Shown: positions 54,271-63,594 of the stretch, piece by piece
Layout of the letters: each line of letters begins with the position of its first letter
Numbering within the stretch: the first letter of the stretch is position 1
Source of the DNA: DASUNP01 sp035249305
GTDB taxonomy: Bacteria > Acidobacteriota > Blastocatellia > UBA7656
Direction: 5' to 3'
DNA length: 64,000 bases
Assembly (NCBI GenBank): GCA_035249305.1
Contig: DATFGQ010000009.1
Span: 1 to 64,000 of the forward strand
Made by a program: the position numbers and the translations under genes
The notes under the pieces: generated by a model
Seen by the model: the letters and a program-made list of their open reading frames with translations, nothing else
Told to the model about the DNA's origin: nothing
The model's database searches: none

Positions 54271-55071
54271 TCAGTGAGCCGCGCCGCCGAGGCTCTCTAA
54301 GGCCAATTCCGCGAGGTAGAGCAGGGCGACGCCGCCGAAGACCATCAACGAAGTCCTGATCCCGCCTTCGCGCGTGTTGACTTCGGGGATCAGGTCAGAC
54401 GCGGCTACGTAGAGCGTCACGCCCGCCGAAAGCGGCAGGACGTGCGACGACAGGTTGTGCGAATAGACGAGCGTATTGTCGAACAAGACTACCAGGGCCG
54501 CCCCCACCAGCGTCGCCAGCCCCACCAGCAGCGCCGCCACGCGCGCCCCGCGGCGGCTGCGGCCCGCGGCCAGCATCATAGAGGCCACCGTGAAGCCTTC
54601 CGGCAGCTTGTGAAGCAAGACGGCTATGAAGACCAGCACGCCCATACGTGGGTCTACCAGCGAGGCGGCGGCGATCGAGACGCCGTCAAAGAAGGTATGG
54701 ACCATCAGCGCGCTCACACCCGCCAGCGCCGCGTGCTCGGCCAGCATGGCCTCCTCGTGCGTCTCTTCACCAAAATGGAAGTGTGGCGCTACGGTGTGCT
54801 CGACCAGTTGTATCAGCAGGTACCCGCCCAGAAACCACATCATGGGGATTATCATGGCCTCGGCCGTGGGCTTTTCGCCCGCCCATAGCTGTATGCTTTC
54901 CGGCACCATCTTCAAGAAGACCGTCGCCAGCATAAACCCTGCGCCGAGCGCTATGAGATACCTGAGCGTCGATTGGCCCAGCCGGCGGGAGCTCACCAGC
55001 AGCCCGCCCAGGAAGTTGGCCGCCGCCGCAAGCAACCCGTATACGATTATAAAGATGGCGCTCTTGCCCAT
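54271..55071 (-). CDS. ZIP-family metal transporter
   Basis: 266 residues with about eight hydrophobic segments. The two metal-binding helices carry HTFFDGVSIAA and LLHKLPEGFTVASMM, the classic ZIP HN/DxxxE-type motifs. A cytoplasmic loop contains His residues (PHFHFGEETHEE) that may sense metal. ZIP proteins bring zinc, iron or other divalent ions into the cytoplasm. It is near a nickel/cobalt permease-like gene but on the other strand. Confidence 0.92.
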   Translation of the reverse strand: MGKSAIFIIVYGLLAAAANFLGGLLVSSRRLGQSTLRYLIALGAGFMLATVFLKMVPESIQLWAGEKPTAEAMIIPMMWFLGGYLLIQLVEHTVAPHFHFGEETHEEAMLAEHAALAGVSALMVHTFFDGVSIAAASLVDPRMGVLVFIAVLLHKLPEGFTVASMMLAAGRSRRGARVAALLVGLATLVGAALVVLFDNTLVYSHNLSSHVLPLSAGVTLYVAASDLIPEVNTREGGIRTSLMVFGGVALLYLAELALESLGGAAH

Positions 55072-55209
55072 TCAGCCGGCTCCGACTTACCCCAAAGACG
55101 CGCACTATACCACAGTTGACCGCGAGCGCGGTATTTAATAGCGCCCCGAAAGCCCCTGACACGCACCCCTAAAATGGCCGGAAATCCTTAGCGCTTAGGA
55201 ATTTCACGC

Positions 55210-55238
55210 TTGACACCCATTCCTATCTGACGTACCAT
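55210..55238 (+). promoter_or_regulatory. dcw-cluster promoter
   Basis: TTGACA (55210-55215) is a perfect -35 box. A 17-base spacer leads to TACCAT (55233-55238), a weaker -10 box. It lies just before three MraZ-box repeats and about 105 bases before mraZ, which is the expected layout. Confidence 0.7.
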
Positions 55239-55244
55239 ACCGCG

Positions 55245-55270
55245 AAGTGGCCCAAAGTGGACCAAAGTGG
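55245..55270 (+). promoter_or_regulatory. MraZ operator: three direct repeats
   Basis: AAGTGG occurs at 55245-55250, 55255-55260 and 55265-55270, exactly 10 bases apart, separated by CCCA and ACCA. MraZ proteins bind three or four TGGGN- or GTGG-type repeats at 10-bp spacing in their own promoter. The repeats begin about where transcription would start, so bound MraZ would repress the dcw cluster (inference from known MraZ action). Confidence 0.85.
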
Positions 55271-55344
55271 ACATGTATTTGAAAAGAGAAATAAAGCGGG
55301 ATTCGTTAAAGAACAACTTTAACTGTTTTGCTTAAATCGGTCAA

Positions 55345-55785
55345 ATGCTAAGAGGCAACTACACGGTGAGGATGGACGAGAAGGGGCGCATAAAGCTGCC
55401 GGCCGCCTACCGTCGTTACATAGATGAACATTACGGATCGGAGTTCTATGTAACCAGCCTCACTGGTGAGTATGCCCGGCTTTACCCTATGCAGGAGTGG
55501 CAGGCGATCGAAGAGAAGCTGCAATCCCGCGGGACTGAGGACATAACGGTAAAGAAGTTTCTCAACCGCACGAACTACTATGGTCAGAACGCGGAGATGG
55601 ATTCGCAGGGCCGATTGTTGATACACCCGCTGCTGCGCTCAAGCGCGGCGCTGGCCGGGGAGGTGGCGGTCCTCGGCTACCTACAGTATCTGGAAGTGTG
55701 GGAGCTTGACCGATTCAAGATGTCGCTCGACAGCGAGCCTTACACGGCCGAAGACGCAAAGAACCTGGCGAGCCTGGGCGTTTAG
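55345..55785 (+). CDS. mraZ: Transcriptional regulator MraZ
   Basis: 146 residues, the usual length, made of two SpoVT/AbrB-like halves: RGNYTVRMDEKGRIKLPAAY at the N terminus and NAEMDSQGRLLIHPLLR in the middle. MraZ is the conserved first gene of the dcw cluster and represses it by binding repeats in its promoter; three such repeats are at 55245-55270. No strong ribosome site is visible. rsmH follows after 18 bases. Confidence 0.97.
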   Translation: MLRGNYTVRMDEKGRIKLPAAYRRYIDEHYGSEFYVTSLTGEYARLYPMQEWQAIEEKLQSRGTEDITVKKFLNRTNYYGQNAEMDSQGRLLIHPLLRSSAALAGEVAVLGYLQYLEVWELDRFKMSLDSEPYTAEDAKNLASLGV

Positions 55786-55803
55786 AATGGCTATGAGTAA
55801 AAG

Positions 55804-56805
55804 ATGGCTTCCAGTGGTGAACAGACAGATCAGGCCCACGAGCCTGTATTACTCGAGGAGGTCACCCGCTGGCTGCGGCCAGACGGAGGTGGGACCTTTA
55901 TCGATTGCACGCTGGGACTGGGCGGCCACACACGAGCCTTGCTCGCCGCCTCCCCCGAAACAGAGGTCATCGGCATAGACCGCGACCCCGAAGCGCTGGA
56001 GCGGGCGCGTGCGCTTCTGGCCGAGTTCGGGGGGCGGTTTCAAGCAATCCAGGCCAACTTCGCAGACTTGAGCGCAGTGCTTGATCGGCTGGGTGTCGAA
56101 AAAGCGAAGGGGATAGTGGCCGATCTGGGAGTCTCTTCTATGCAACTGGACAGGGGCGAGCGCGGGTTTAGCTTTCTTGTCGACGCCCCGCTCGACATGC
56201 GCATGGAGGCCGGCGTCGGCGAGACGGCCGCCGACCTGGTCAATAACCTGACCGAGCGAGAGCTCGCGGACCTGATCTTTGAGTACGGCGAAGAGCGCGG
56301 CGCGAGGCGGATAGCGCGCCGGATCGTGCGCGAGCGCGACCAGGCTCCCATAACCACGACGAAGCAACTGGCCGACGTGGTGGTCCGCGCGCTCAACGTG
56401 CGCGGGCGCTGGCGCATTCACCCGGCGACTCGCACGTTTCAGGCGCTGAGGATCGCCGTCAACGACGAGCTTTCGGCCGTCGAGGCCCTGATCCCGGCCG
56501 CCATCTCGCGGCTTGCGTCGGGCGGGCGGCTGGCGATCATCTCCTTTCACTCGCTGGAAGACCGCATAGTCAAACGCGCGTTCCAGCGGGAGTCGGGCCG
56601 TTGCGAGTGTCCCGTTGAAATGAGAGCGGGCCGACCGTCATACGATGATAGAGGCAGTGACAAGGACGACGTTATCTGTGATCGCTGTGGCGCGCGAAGG
56701 CGCGTCGAGGTGCTGACGCGCAAGCCCATGCGCCCCGCTACGGAAGAGGTCGAGCGCAACCCCCGCTCGCGCAGCGCCCTCCTTCGAGTGTGCGAAAAGT
56801 TGTGA
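55804..56805 (+). CDS. rsmH: 16S rRNA m4C1402 methyltransferase
   Basis: 333 residues. The start follows HEPVLLEEVTRWL, the usual RsmH opening. The SAM-binding motif is FIDCTLGLGGHT. Other hallmarks are VADLGVSSMQLDRGERGFSF, LDMRMEAG and the C-terminal CDRCGARRR. It methylates the N4 position of C1402 in the ribosomal P site. It is the second gene of dcw, as in most bacteria. Confidence 0.97.
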   Translation: MASSGEQTDQAHEPVLLEEVTRWLRPDGGGTFIDCTLGLGGHTRALLAASPETEVIGIDRDPEALERARALLAEFGGRFQAIQANFADLSAVLDRLGVEKAKGIVADLGVSSMQLDRGERGFSFLVDAPLDMRMEAGVGETAADLVNNLTERELADLIFEYGEERGARRIARRIVRERDQAPITTTKQLADVVVRALNVRGRWRIHPATRTFQALRIAVNDELSAVEALIPAAISRLASGGRLAIISFHSLEDRIVKRAFQRESGRCECPVEMRAGRPSYDDRGSDKDDVICDRCGARRRVEVLTRKPMRPATEEVERNPRSRSALLRVCEKL

Positions 56806-56889
56806 CTAAGCTATGACCGAGCCCCAAAGCAGACGGGTACGCAGGCTGATATTAACGCTATTCCCCCGAATAAAACTTTGAGGCGGTTT

Positions 56890-57267
56890 ATGACTGATCG
56901 TTTCTTCCCTGATAAGCAGATTCAAAACGCGCGCGTCGCGCGCCCCGTGAGCGGGCGTGTCGTCGCATGGCTCGTGATCATCGCCATAGCCGGGGCGCTC
57001 GTCTCCGGCGGCTTCGTCATCAGCGCGGGGCAGCATTTCCAGGCCGTTCAGCTCGGCTACCAGAGCGAGGAGCTGAGGAGAGAGGCGACGGAGCTCGACG
57101 AGAAGCTGCGCCAGCTCGAACTGCAATACGCGCGCGCGTCGTCGCCGGTCGAGATCGAAAAGCGCGCTCAGAAGATAGGGCTCGACCGTCCTAAGCCGAA
57201 AGCGAAAGACGACAAGGCGAAAGAGGCCAAAGCGAAGTCGATCAGACTCCCGTCGGCGAAGCGGTGA
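56890..57267 (+). CDS. ftsL: FtsL-like cell-division protein
   Basis: 125 residues from ATG 56890, with GAGG 6 nt upstream; TTG 56878 is an alternative. A short cytoplasmic region is followed by one membrane helix (about 24-46, VVAWLVIIAIAGALVSGGFV), then a coiled coil (about 58-90, SEELRREATELDEKLRQLE) and a basic Lys-rich tail. Size, topology and position between rsmH and ftsI identify FtsL, a divisome scaffold with FtsB and FtsQ. The sequence is too short and variable for identity on its own. Confidence 0.85.
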   Translation: MTDRFFPDKQIQNARVARPVSGRVVAWLVIIAIAGALVSGGFVISAGQHFQAVQLGYQSEELRREATELDEKLRQLELQYARASSPVEIEKRAQKIGLDRPKPKAKDDKAKEAKAKSIRLPSAKR

Positions 57268-57271
57268 TAAC

Positions 57272-59509
57272 GTGAAATCTCATACTGCGAAACTGAGAGC
57301 GACTCATCAACAAAACACTGGGGGGCTGGGGCTCGGGCGAGCGCGGAAGGCGTCGCCCAAGCGCGTGATTTTCATCCAGGTCTTTATCGCGGCCTGGATA
57401 CTGGTCATCGGCGCGAAGCTCATCTACCTCCAGGTAGGCGATCACGACCGCCTGCGCGCGCGCGCCGAGCGGCAGCACCAGGCCGAGATCGAGCTGAGCC
57501 CTACGCGCGGCGTGATCTATGACCGGAACGGCAACGAGCTCGCCCGCTCGGTCGAGGTGAAATCGCTTTACGCCTCGCCCGCCGAAATTAAGGACGCGGC
57601 CGTCACGGCAGACCGCCTCTCGGCGCTCCTCGACGTCGACCGCGAAGCGCTTTACCGACGCCTGACCTCGGACGCCGTGCTCGTGGCCGTCAAGCGCAAG
57701 CTCAACGACCAGGAGGTCGCGCGCGTTCAATCGCTTTCGCTGCCCGGCCTTCGCTTCCTCGAAGAGATGAAGCGGTTCTACGTCAGCGGCCAGGCGGCCG
57801 CGCACGTACTCGGGTTCGTCGACATAGACGAGCGGGGCATGGGCGGCATCGAGCTCGCCTACGACAAGCAGGTTCGCGGACAGGGCGGACGCCTCGTGAT
57901 GGACGTCGACGCGCTGAACAAGTCTTACGACCACTCGCTCGAAAAGTCCGTGCCGGGCGCCGACGTACAGCTCACGATAGACATATTGATTCAGCACTAC
58001 GCCGAGAAGGCGCTGGCCGACGGCATCCGTAGGACCGGCGCGCGCGCGGGCACCGTCGTCGTGGTCCGCCCGGCCACGGGTGAGATTCTGGCGCTGGCCA
58101 ACTACCCGACCTTTGACCCGAACAAAGTCGGGGAGTCTAAGGACGCGGCGCGGCGCAACTACGCAGTCGAGACGTCGTTCGAGCCGGGGTCTATATTCAA
58201 GCTCGTGACGTATTCGGCGGCGCTCGAAGAGGGGCTGATCCGCCCCGACACTTTGATCGATTGCGGCGGCGGGCAGATAAAGATCGCTGACCGCATAGTT
58301 CACGACCACCCCTACGGCACGCTCACGGCGTCGCAGGCGCTGGCGAAGTCTTCCAACGTCGCGGCCATCAAGCTCGGTATGCGTCTGGGCAACGAGCGAT
58401 TCGCCCGCTACATTCACGCGTTCGGCTTCGGGCAGCGCACGGGCATAGAGCTACCGGCCGAAGCGCGCGGGCTGCTGGCCGACGTGAGCCGATGGGGGCC
58501 TACGACTATCGGCTCGATCCCGATGGGCCACGAGGTAGGCGTGACCGCGGTGCAGGGCGTCGCGGCCTTTGCCACGATCGCCAACGGCGGCGTCTACATC
58601 GCGCCTCATCTTGTAAGCCGCGTTACGTCTTCTTCGGGCGATCTCCTCGAACAGCACAAGAGCGAACCGCGCCGCGTCGTGAGCGAAGACACGGCCTCTG
58701 ATTTGAAAGCGATGCTCGAAGGCGTTGTGGTCAAAGGGACGGGCAAGCGCGCGCAGATAAGCGGCTATCGCGCGGCGGGCAAGACCGGCACGGCGCAGAA
58801 GGTCGACGAGGTGACGAAGCGTTATTCGAATACGCGTTACGTAGCCTCTTTCGCGGGCTTCGCGCCGGTCAATAATCCCGAGGTCGCTTGTCTAGTCTCG
58901 CTCGACGAGCCTCGCGGCGCTTACCACGGGGGCGACGCGGCGGCGCCGGTCTTCGCGCAGGTCGTGGCCGACACGCTACAGATTCTGGGCGTGCCGCCCG
59001 AAGACGATCCGGGGTCCGGGCTGAAGGCGGCCGATTTCCACGTCTTCGACATCCCGCGGGCCGTCGTCGCGGGCGGCTCTCCTTCTTCCGAAGAGGAAGC
59101 CGACTCGCGCCCCGCGCTCGACGTTACCGCGACGAATGAGTCTAAAGACGCATCTAAGCGGTACGGGAGCGTGGTCGTGCCCGACCTGATGGGGAAAGGT
59201 ATTCGCGAAGCCGTGGCGTTGTGCGCGAAGCGAGGGTTGATATTGAAGGCGAGCGGCGAAGGCGTGGTCGCGGGCCAGACGCCTTCGCCCGGCGCTTTAG
59301 TCAGCGAAGACACCGTCTGTGTCGTGAGGCTTTCAAAACAGGTTTTGAGGAAGAGAGAGAAAGAAGAGGTCGCGCAGGTCGAGGCGCGGCCCGCTCGCGC
59401 GGAGAAGCGAGAGAAGCAGAAGCCGCAACCCGCGAAGGGTGCGCCCGCAAAGGGCGCGACGCGACCGCGTTTGAAATTAGCGAAAGGCACGACGGCAAGG
59501 ACGAATTGA
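57272..59509 (+). CDS. ftsI: Division transpeptidase FtsI (PBP2b/3) with C-terminal PASTA domain
   Basis: 745 residues from a GTG. One membrane helix lies near residues 31-50. The dimerisation domain begins SPTRGVIYDRNGNELA. The transpeptidase active site has EPGSIFK (SxxK), SSN and KTGTA, the full penicillin-binding set. The last third carries a PASTA domain (VVVPDLMGKGIREAV), then a basic Lys/Pro/Ala-rich tail. It makes septal cross-links. Gram-negative FtsI proteins often lack PASTA; relatives with one are common in Acidobacteriota and some Gram-positive groups (known pattern). The stop overlaps murE. Confidence 0.96.
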   Translation: MKSHTAKLRATHQQNTGGLGLGRARKASPKRVIFIQVFIAAWILVIGAKLIYLQVGDHDRLRARAERQHQAEIELSPTRGVIYDRNGNELARSVEVKSLYASPAEIKDAAVTADRLSALLDVDREALYRRLTSDAVLVAVKRKLNDQEVARVQSLSLPGLRFLEEMKRFYVSGQAAAHVLGFVDIDERGMGGIELAYDKQVRGQGGRLVMDVDALNKSYDHSLEKSVPGADVQLTIDILIQHYAEKALADGIRRTGARAGTVVVVRPATGEILALANYPTFDPNKVGESKDAARRNYAVETSFEPGSIFKLVTYSAALEEGLIRPDTLIDCGGGQIKIADRIVHDHPYGTLTASQALAKSSNVAAIKLGMRLGNERFARYIHAFGFGQRTGIELPAEARGLLADVSRWGPTTIGSIPMGHEVGVTAVQGVAAFATIANGGVYIAPHLVSRVTSSSGDLLEQHKSEPRRVVSEDTASDLKAMLEGVVVKGTGKRAQISGYRAAGKTGTAQKVDEVTKRYSNTRYVASFAGFAPVNNPEVACLVSLDEPRGAYHGGDAAAPVFAQVVADTLQILGVPPEDDPGSGLKAADFHVFDIPRAVVAGGSPSSEEEADSRPALDVTATNESKDASKRYGSVVVPDLMGKGIREAVALCAKRGLILKASGEGVVAGQTPSPGALVSEDTVCVVRLSKQVLRKREKEEVAQVEARPARAEKREKQKPQPAKGAPAKGATRPRLKLAKGTTARTN

Positions 59510-60993
59510 AGCTCGATGAATTAGCACGCCTCATCGACGCGAAAGCCGCACGAGGGCGGCTCGATGGTGAAGCGCGCGACGTGACTCACGATTCGCGGGC
59601 CTGCGCGCCGGGCGCGGTCTTCGTAGCAATACGCGGCGAGAAGACGGACGCGCACCGCTTCGTCCCGCAGGCGATCGAAGCCGGAGCGGTCGCGATCATC
59701 TCGGAGCAGCCAGCGCCGGACGAGGTTTTGGACCGCGCGGCCTGGATTGAAGTCGCCGACGCGCGCGCTGCGGTGGCGGCCGCCGCCGCAGCGGTTCACG
59801 GTAACCCGTCGGAGCGGTTGAAGCTCGTAGGGGTAACCGGGACGAACGGCAAGACGACGACCGCCCATTTGATCGATTCGATAATCCGCGTGGCCGAAGG
59901 AACCTCGGCCATGTTCGGGACGATCAACCACCGGATAGGCGACCGCGCGGAGACAGCGCGACACACTACGCCGGAGGCCGCCGACATTCAGCGGATGCTG
60001 GCCGAAGCCGTGCGAGAAGGGTGTAGCACGGCGGTGATGGAGATTTCTTCGCACGCTATTGAGTTGCGCCGCGCGCAGGGGCTGAAGCTGGCCGCGGCCG
60101 TCTTCACGAATTTGACGCGCGACCATCTCGACTATCACAAGACGATGGAGAGCTACTTCGCCGCAAAAAAGAAACTGTTTGACGGGAGCCTCGGCCAAGC
60201 GCCGCGCGCTTCCGTCATCAACGTCGACGACGAGCATGGCCGCAGGCTTCTCAATGACGCGAAAGGCGGAAAGATCACTTATGGCTTCGGCGATGCGGCA
60301 GACGTTAGGACTGATGATTTCAGGCTGACGAGCGGGGGAATGGTCTTCACAGCCCACACTCCCGCGGGGCAGGTCGAGATCACGTCGCCGCTCGTAGGCC
60401 GCCCGCATGTTTACAACACGCTCGCGGCCGTCGCCACAGGATTGGCTCTGGGATTTGATTTGGAGGTGGCTGCGCGCGGCGTGGCCGATTGCCGTCTGGT
60501 GCGCGGGCGGTTCGAGCAGGTGCGAGTCGAAGGCGGGCGGCAGCCCGATTTCACCGTCATAGTCGATTACGCCCACACGGACGACGCGCTCAAGAACGTC
60601 TTGCAGACCGCTCGCGAAATCGCCGGGGCGGCGGGGCGAGTGATAACCGTCTTCGGCTGCGGCGGCGACCGCGACCGCACGAAGCGCGCCCCGATGGGCG
60701 AGATCGCCGCGACGCTGAGCGACATCGCGATTGTGACTTCGGACAACCCGCGCAGCGAAGACCCGCTGGCGATTATCGAAGACATAGAGGCGGGATTGAA
60801 AAGGACCGAGCGCCGTTATTTGAAGCTGCCCGACAGGCGCGAAGCGATCTTTCGCGCTATCGATGAAGCGCGCGCGGGCGACGTAGTCTTGATCGCGGGC
60901 AAAGGGCACGAGACTTATCAGATTCTGGGCGACCGCACGATCCACTTCGACGACAGCGAAGTGGCGCGCGAGGCGATGATGGGCCGCATATGA
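59506..60993 (+). CDS. murE: UDP-MurNAc-tripeptide synthetase (meso-DAP-adding)
   Basis: 495 residues. The true start is TTG 59506, overlapping the ftsI stop (TTGA) with AAGGA just upstream; the frame continues upstream to 59221 as a false extension. Motifs: ATP-binding GTNGKTTTAH, HTTPEAADIQ, EISSHAIELRR, the carbamylated-Lys region and DNPRSEDP, the meso-diaminopimelate selectivity motif. It adds the third residue of the stem peptide, so peptidoglycan here should be DAP-type. murF overlaps its stop (ATGA). Confidence 0.95.
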   Translation: MKLDELARLIDAKAARGRLDGEARDVTHDSRACAPGAVFVAIRGEKTDAHRFVPQAIEAGAVAIISEQPAPDEVLDRAAWIEVADARAAVAAAAAAVHGNPSERLKLVGVTGTNGKTTTAHLIDSIIRVAEGTSAMFGTINHRIGDRAETARHTTPEAADIQRMLAEAVREGCSTAVMEISSHAIELRRAQGLKLAAAVFTNLTRDHLDYHKTMESYFAAKKKLFDGSLGQAPRASVINVDDEHGRRLLNDAKGGKITYGFGDAADVRTDDFRLTSGGMVFTAHTPAGQVEITSPLVGRPHVYNTLAAVATGLALGFDLEVAARGVADCRLVRGRFEQVRVEGGRQPDFTVIVDYAHTDDALKNVLQTAREIAGAAGRVITVFGCGGDRDRTKRAPMGEIAATLSDIAIVTSDNPRSEDPLAIIEDIEAGLKRTERRYLKLPDRREAIFRAIDEARAGDVVLIAGKGHETYQILGDRTIHFDDSEVAREAMMGRI

Positions 60994-62459
60994 AGTTTGA
61001 CGAGATCATAAAAGAGATCGGCGCGGGACTCGCACCACGATGGGTGACAGAGCTGGCGTTCGAACCGGCGGGCTATTCGATCGACTCGCGAACGGTCCGC
61101 GAAGGCGAATTGTTCTTTGCCATTCGAGGAGAAAACTACGACGGCCACCGGTTCGTCGCCGAAGCAATAAAGAAGGGCGCATTTGCCGCGGTAGTCTCCG
61201 ACGAGTTTGCGGCCGCAAACACAACGATGGCCGCGAATCTGGTCGGAGTCGCCGACACGCTCGCGGCGTTGCAGCAACTGGCCTCGGCTGTTCTGAGGAA
61301 CTGGCCGGGCCGCGCCGTCGGCATAACCGGGAGCATGGGGAAGACGACCACAAAGGAGATGACCGCGGCGGCGCTCGCTCGCGGCGGGAGCGTCACAAAG
61401 ACGACCGGCAACCTGAATAACGCTTACGGGCTGCCGCTGTCGGTGCTCAAGATGGAGACAGACGGCGCGCGCGCTTCGGATTTCGACTTCGCGGTCTTCG
61501 AGATGGGGATGAATCACAAGGGGGAGATAAGCGAGCTTACACGCATCGCGCCGCCCGACCTGGGGCTCGTCACCATCGTCGCGCCGGTCCACCTCGAATT
61601 CTTCCCTTCCGTCGACGCGATCGCCGAGGCGAAGGCGGAGATGGTCGGCGGCATCAAGCCGGGCGGCGTCGCCGTGCTCAACGCGGACGACGAGCGCGTG
61701 GCGCGGATGCGAGAGCTGCGCACGGACATCGATTATCGCCTCTTCGGCATGTCGAACGCGGCGGACGTGACCGCGCGCAATATCAGAGCCGAAGGCTTGA
61801 ACGGCACGAGCTTTCTCCTGGTCACGCCGCGCGGAGAGGTCGAAGCCCGATTGCGCCTGGCCGGCCGTCACAACGTCTACAACGCGCTGGCCGCCGCCGC
61901 GGTCGCGGACTTTTACGAAGTGCCGCTCGACCGCATAGCAGAAGCGCTCTTCGAATCGTCGAGCCCGCGCATGCGCGGCGAGGTCGTGCGCTTTAAAGAA
62001 GGCTTCACGCTCATCGACGATTCTTACAACTCGAACCCGCGCGCGCTCGTCGAGATGATGACGACGATCTGCGCGAACGAGGATTGCCAGCGGCGAGTCG
62101 TGGTCGCGGGCGAGATGTTAGAGCTGGGCGCGACAGGCACCGCGCTCCACCGCGAGGCGGGAGAGAGCGCCGCGGAGCTCGGAGTCGACTTGATAGTAGG
62201 GGTCCGCGGGCTCGGGCGAGAGATAGTCGAAGGCGCGCGCGCGCGAGGCATGAGCGAACGGGCGGCCGTCTTCTGCGAGACGCCCGAAGAGGCGGCCGAG
62301 CTGCTCGCGCGAGAGGCGCGCGCGGGCGACCTCATACTCGTCAAAGGGTCGCGCGGCGTGAAGACGGAGATCGTTGTTCAGCGGATGAAGCAGAAGTTTG
62401 AGCAGAGCGAAGAAGCGAAGCGTGAGAACGGCGACGCGGCGACAAACAGTGTTCATTAA
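60990..62459 (+). CDS. murF: UDP-MurNAc-tripeptide:D-Ala-D-Ala ligase
   Basis: 489 residues. The ATP site is GITGSMGKTTTKEM, and NLNNAYGLPLSVL, NADDERV and DSYNSNPRALVEMM complete the Mur-ligase pattern of MurF. It attaches D-Ala-D-Ala to the precursor in the cytoplasm. The start overlaps the murE stop, giving translational coupling. mraY follows after 25 bases, preceded by AGAGGA. Confidence 0.96.
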   Translation: MKFDEIIKEIGAGLAPRWVTELAFEPAGYSIDSRTVREGELFFAIRGENYDGHRFVAEAIKKGAFAAVVSDEFAAANTTMAANLVGVADTLAALQQLASAVLRNWPGRAVGITGSMGKTTTKEMTAAALARGGSVTKTTGNLNNAYGLPLSVLKMETDGARASDFDFAVFEMGMNHKGEISELTRIAPPDLGLVTIVAPVHLEFFPSVDAIAEAKAEMVGGIKPGGVAVLNADDERVARMRELRTDIDYRLFGMSNAADVTARNIRAEGLNGTSFLLVTPRGEVEARLRLAGRHNVYNALAAAAVADFYEVPLDRIAEALFESSSPRMRGEVVRFKEGFTLIDDSYNSNPRALVEMMTTICANEDCQRRVVVAGEMLELGATGTALHREAGESAAELGVDLIVGVRGLGREIVEGARARGMSERAAVFCETPEEAAELLAREARAGDLILVKGSRGVKTEIVVQRMKQKFEQSEEAKRENGDAATNSVH

Positions 62460-62484
62460 ATCGTCGCGCGGCTGAGAGGACTGG

Positions 62485-63591
62485 ATGTTTTATTACTTAG
62501 AACTGTTAAAAGACTTCCACGACAGCCTCTCATTCCTGCGCATATTCAATCAGGTGACTTTCCGCACGGCTTGGGCGGCGATAACGGCGCTGCTCATCAG
62601 CCTGATGTTCGGGCAGCGAATGATTACGATGCTCCGCCAGTTTCAGATCGGCCAGCAGATACGCGAAGAGGGGCCGCGCACGCACCTGTCGAAGCGCGGC
62701 ACCCCGACGATGGGCGGCGTGCTGATCATACTCTCCGTAGTCATCTCGACGCTGCTGTGGTCGAACCTGTCCGTCGTCTACGTCTGGATAGCCGTGGGCG
62801 CGACGCTGGCGTTCGGCGGGATAGGGTTCGCCGACGACTACTTGAAGATCAAGCGGCGACACAACCTCGGGCTGACGGGCAGGCAGAAACTTGCGCTCCA
62901 GTTTCTGGCGGCGATCGGCATAGGTCTTTCGCTCCATTTCTTCACCTCGTACAGCACGCGTCTGAGCGTGCCGTTTTTGAAAGACCTCGTGCCGGAGATT
63001 TACTGGCCGATCTACCTGCTCGTCTTCACTCCGATCGTCATAGTCGGTTTTTCAAACGCGGCGAACCTGACAGACGGGCTGGACGGGCTTGCGATCTCCG
63101 TGACTATGGTGACGGCGGCGGCGCTCACGGGGTTCACCTACGTGACGGGGCACATGATTTTCGCAGACTACCTGGGGCTGGTCTATAACACGGAGGTTCA
63201 CGAGCTGACGATATTCTGCGCCGCGCTTACGGGCGCGAGCCTCGGCTTTCTGTGGTTCAACGCGCCGCCCGCCGAAGTCTTCATGGGCGACGTTGGGTCG
63301 CTAGGCATCGGCGGCGCGATCGGCGTAGTGGCGGTGATGATAAAGCAAGAATTCCTGCTCGTGATGATCGGCGGCGTCTTCGTGCTGGAAGCGCTGTCGG
63401 TGATCTTGCAGGTCTTGTCGTTCAAGCTTTTCCGGCGGCGCATATTCAAGATGGCTCCTCTGCATCATCACTTCGAACTGAACTACCCGCCCGAAGTCTC
63501 GCGGCGCATGGAGCCGAAGATAGTTTTTCGATTCTTGATACTGGCGATACTGTTCGCGCTCTTGAGCCTGTCGACGCTCAAGCTGCGGTAA
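62485..63591 (+). CDS. mraY: Phospho-MurNAc-pentapeptide transferase
   Basis: 368 residues with about ten membrane segments. Diagnostic motifs: GTPTMGGVLII near the N terminus, FADDYLKI with the catalytic Asp pair, NLTDGLDGLA and the histidine motif APLHHHFEL. It transfers the muropeptide to undecaprenyl phosphate to make lipid I, linking cytoplasmic and membrane stages of peptidoglycan synthesis. murD follows within 5 bases. Confidence 0.97.
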   Translation: MFYYLELLKDFHDSLSFLRIFNQVTFRTAWAAITALLISLMFGQRMITMLRQFQIGQQIREEGPRTHLSKRGTPTMGGVLIILSVVISTLLWSNLSVVYVWIAVGATLAFGGIGFADDYLKIKRRHNLGLTGRQKLALQFLAAIGIGLSLHFFTSYSTRLSVPFLKDLVPEIYWPIYLLVFTPIVIVGFSNAANLTDGLDGLAISVTMVTAAALTGFTYVTGHMIFADYLGLVYNTEVHELTIFCAALTGASLGFLWFNAPPAEVFMGDVGSLGIGGAIGVVAVMIKQEFLLVMIGGVFVLEALSVILQVLSFKLFRRRIFKMAPLHHHFELNYPPEVSRRMEPKIVFRFLILAILFALLSLSTLKLR

Positions 63592-63594
63592 CGC

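Noticed and set aside
59521..60945. Long minus-strand open frame opposite murE
   Set aside because: High GC gives long antisense frames; the plus strand encodes a complete Mur ligase, and the antisense product matches no motif.
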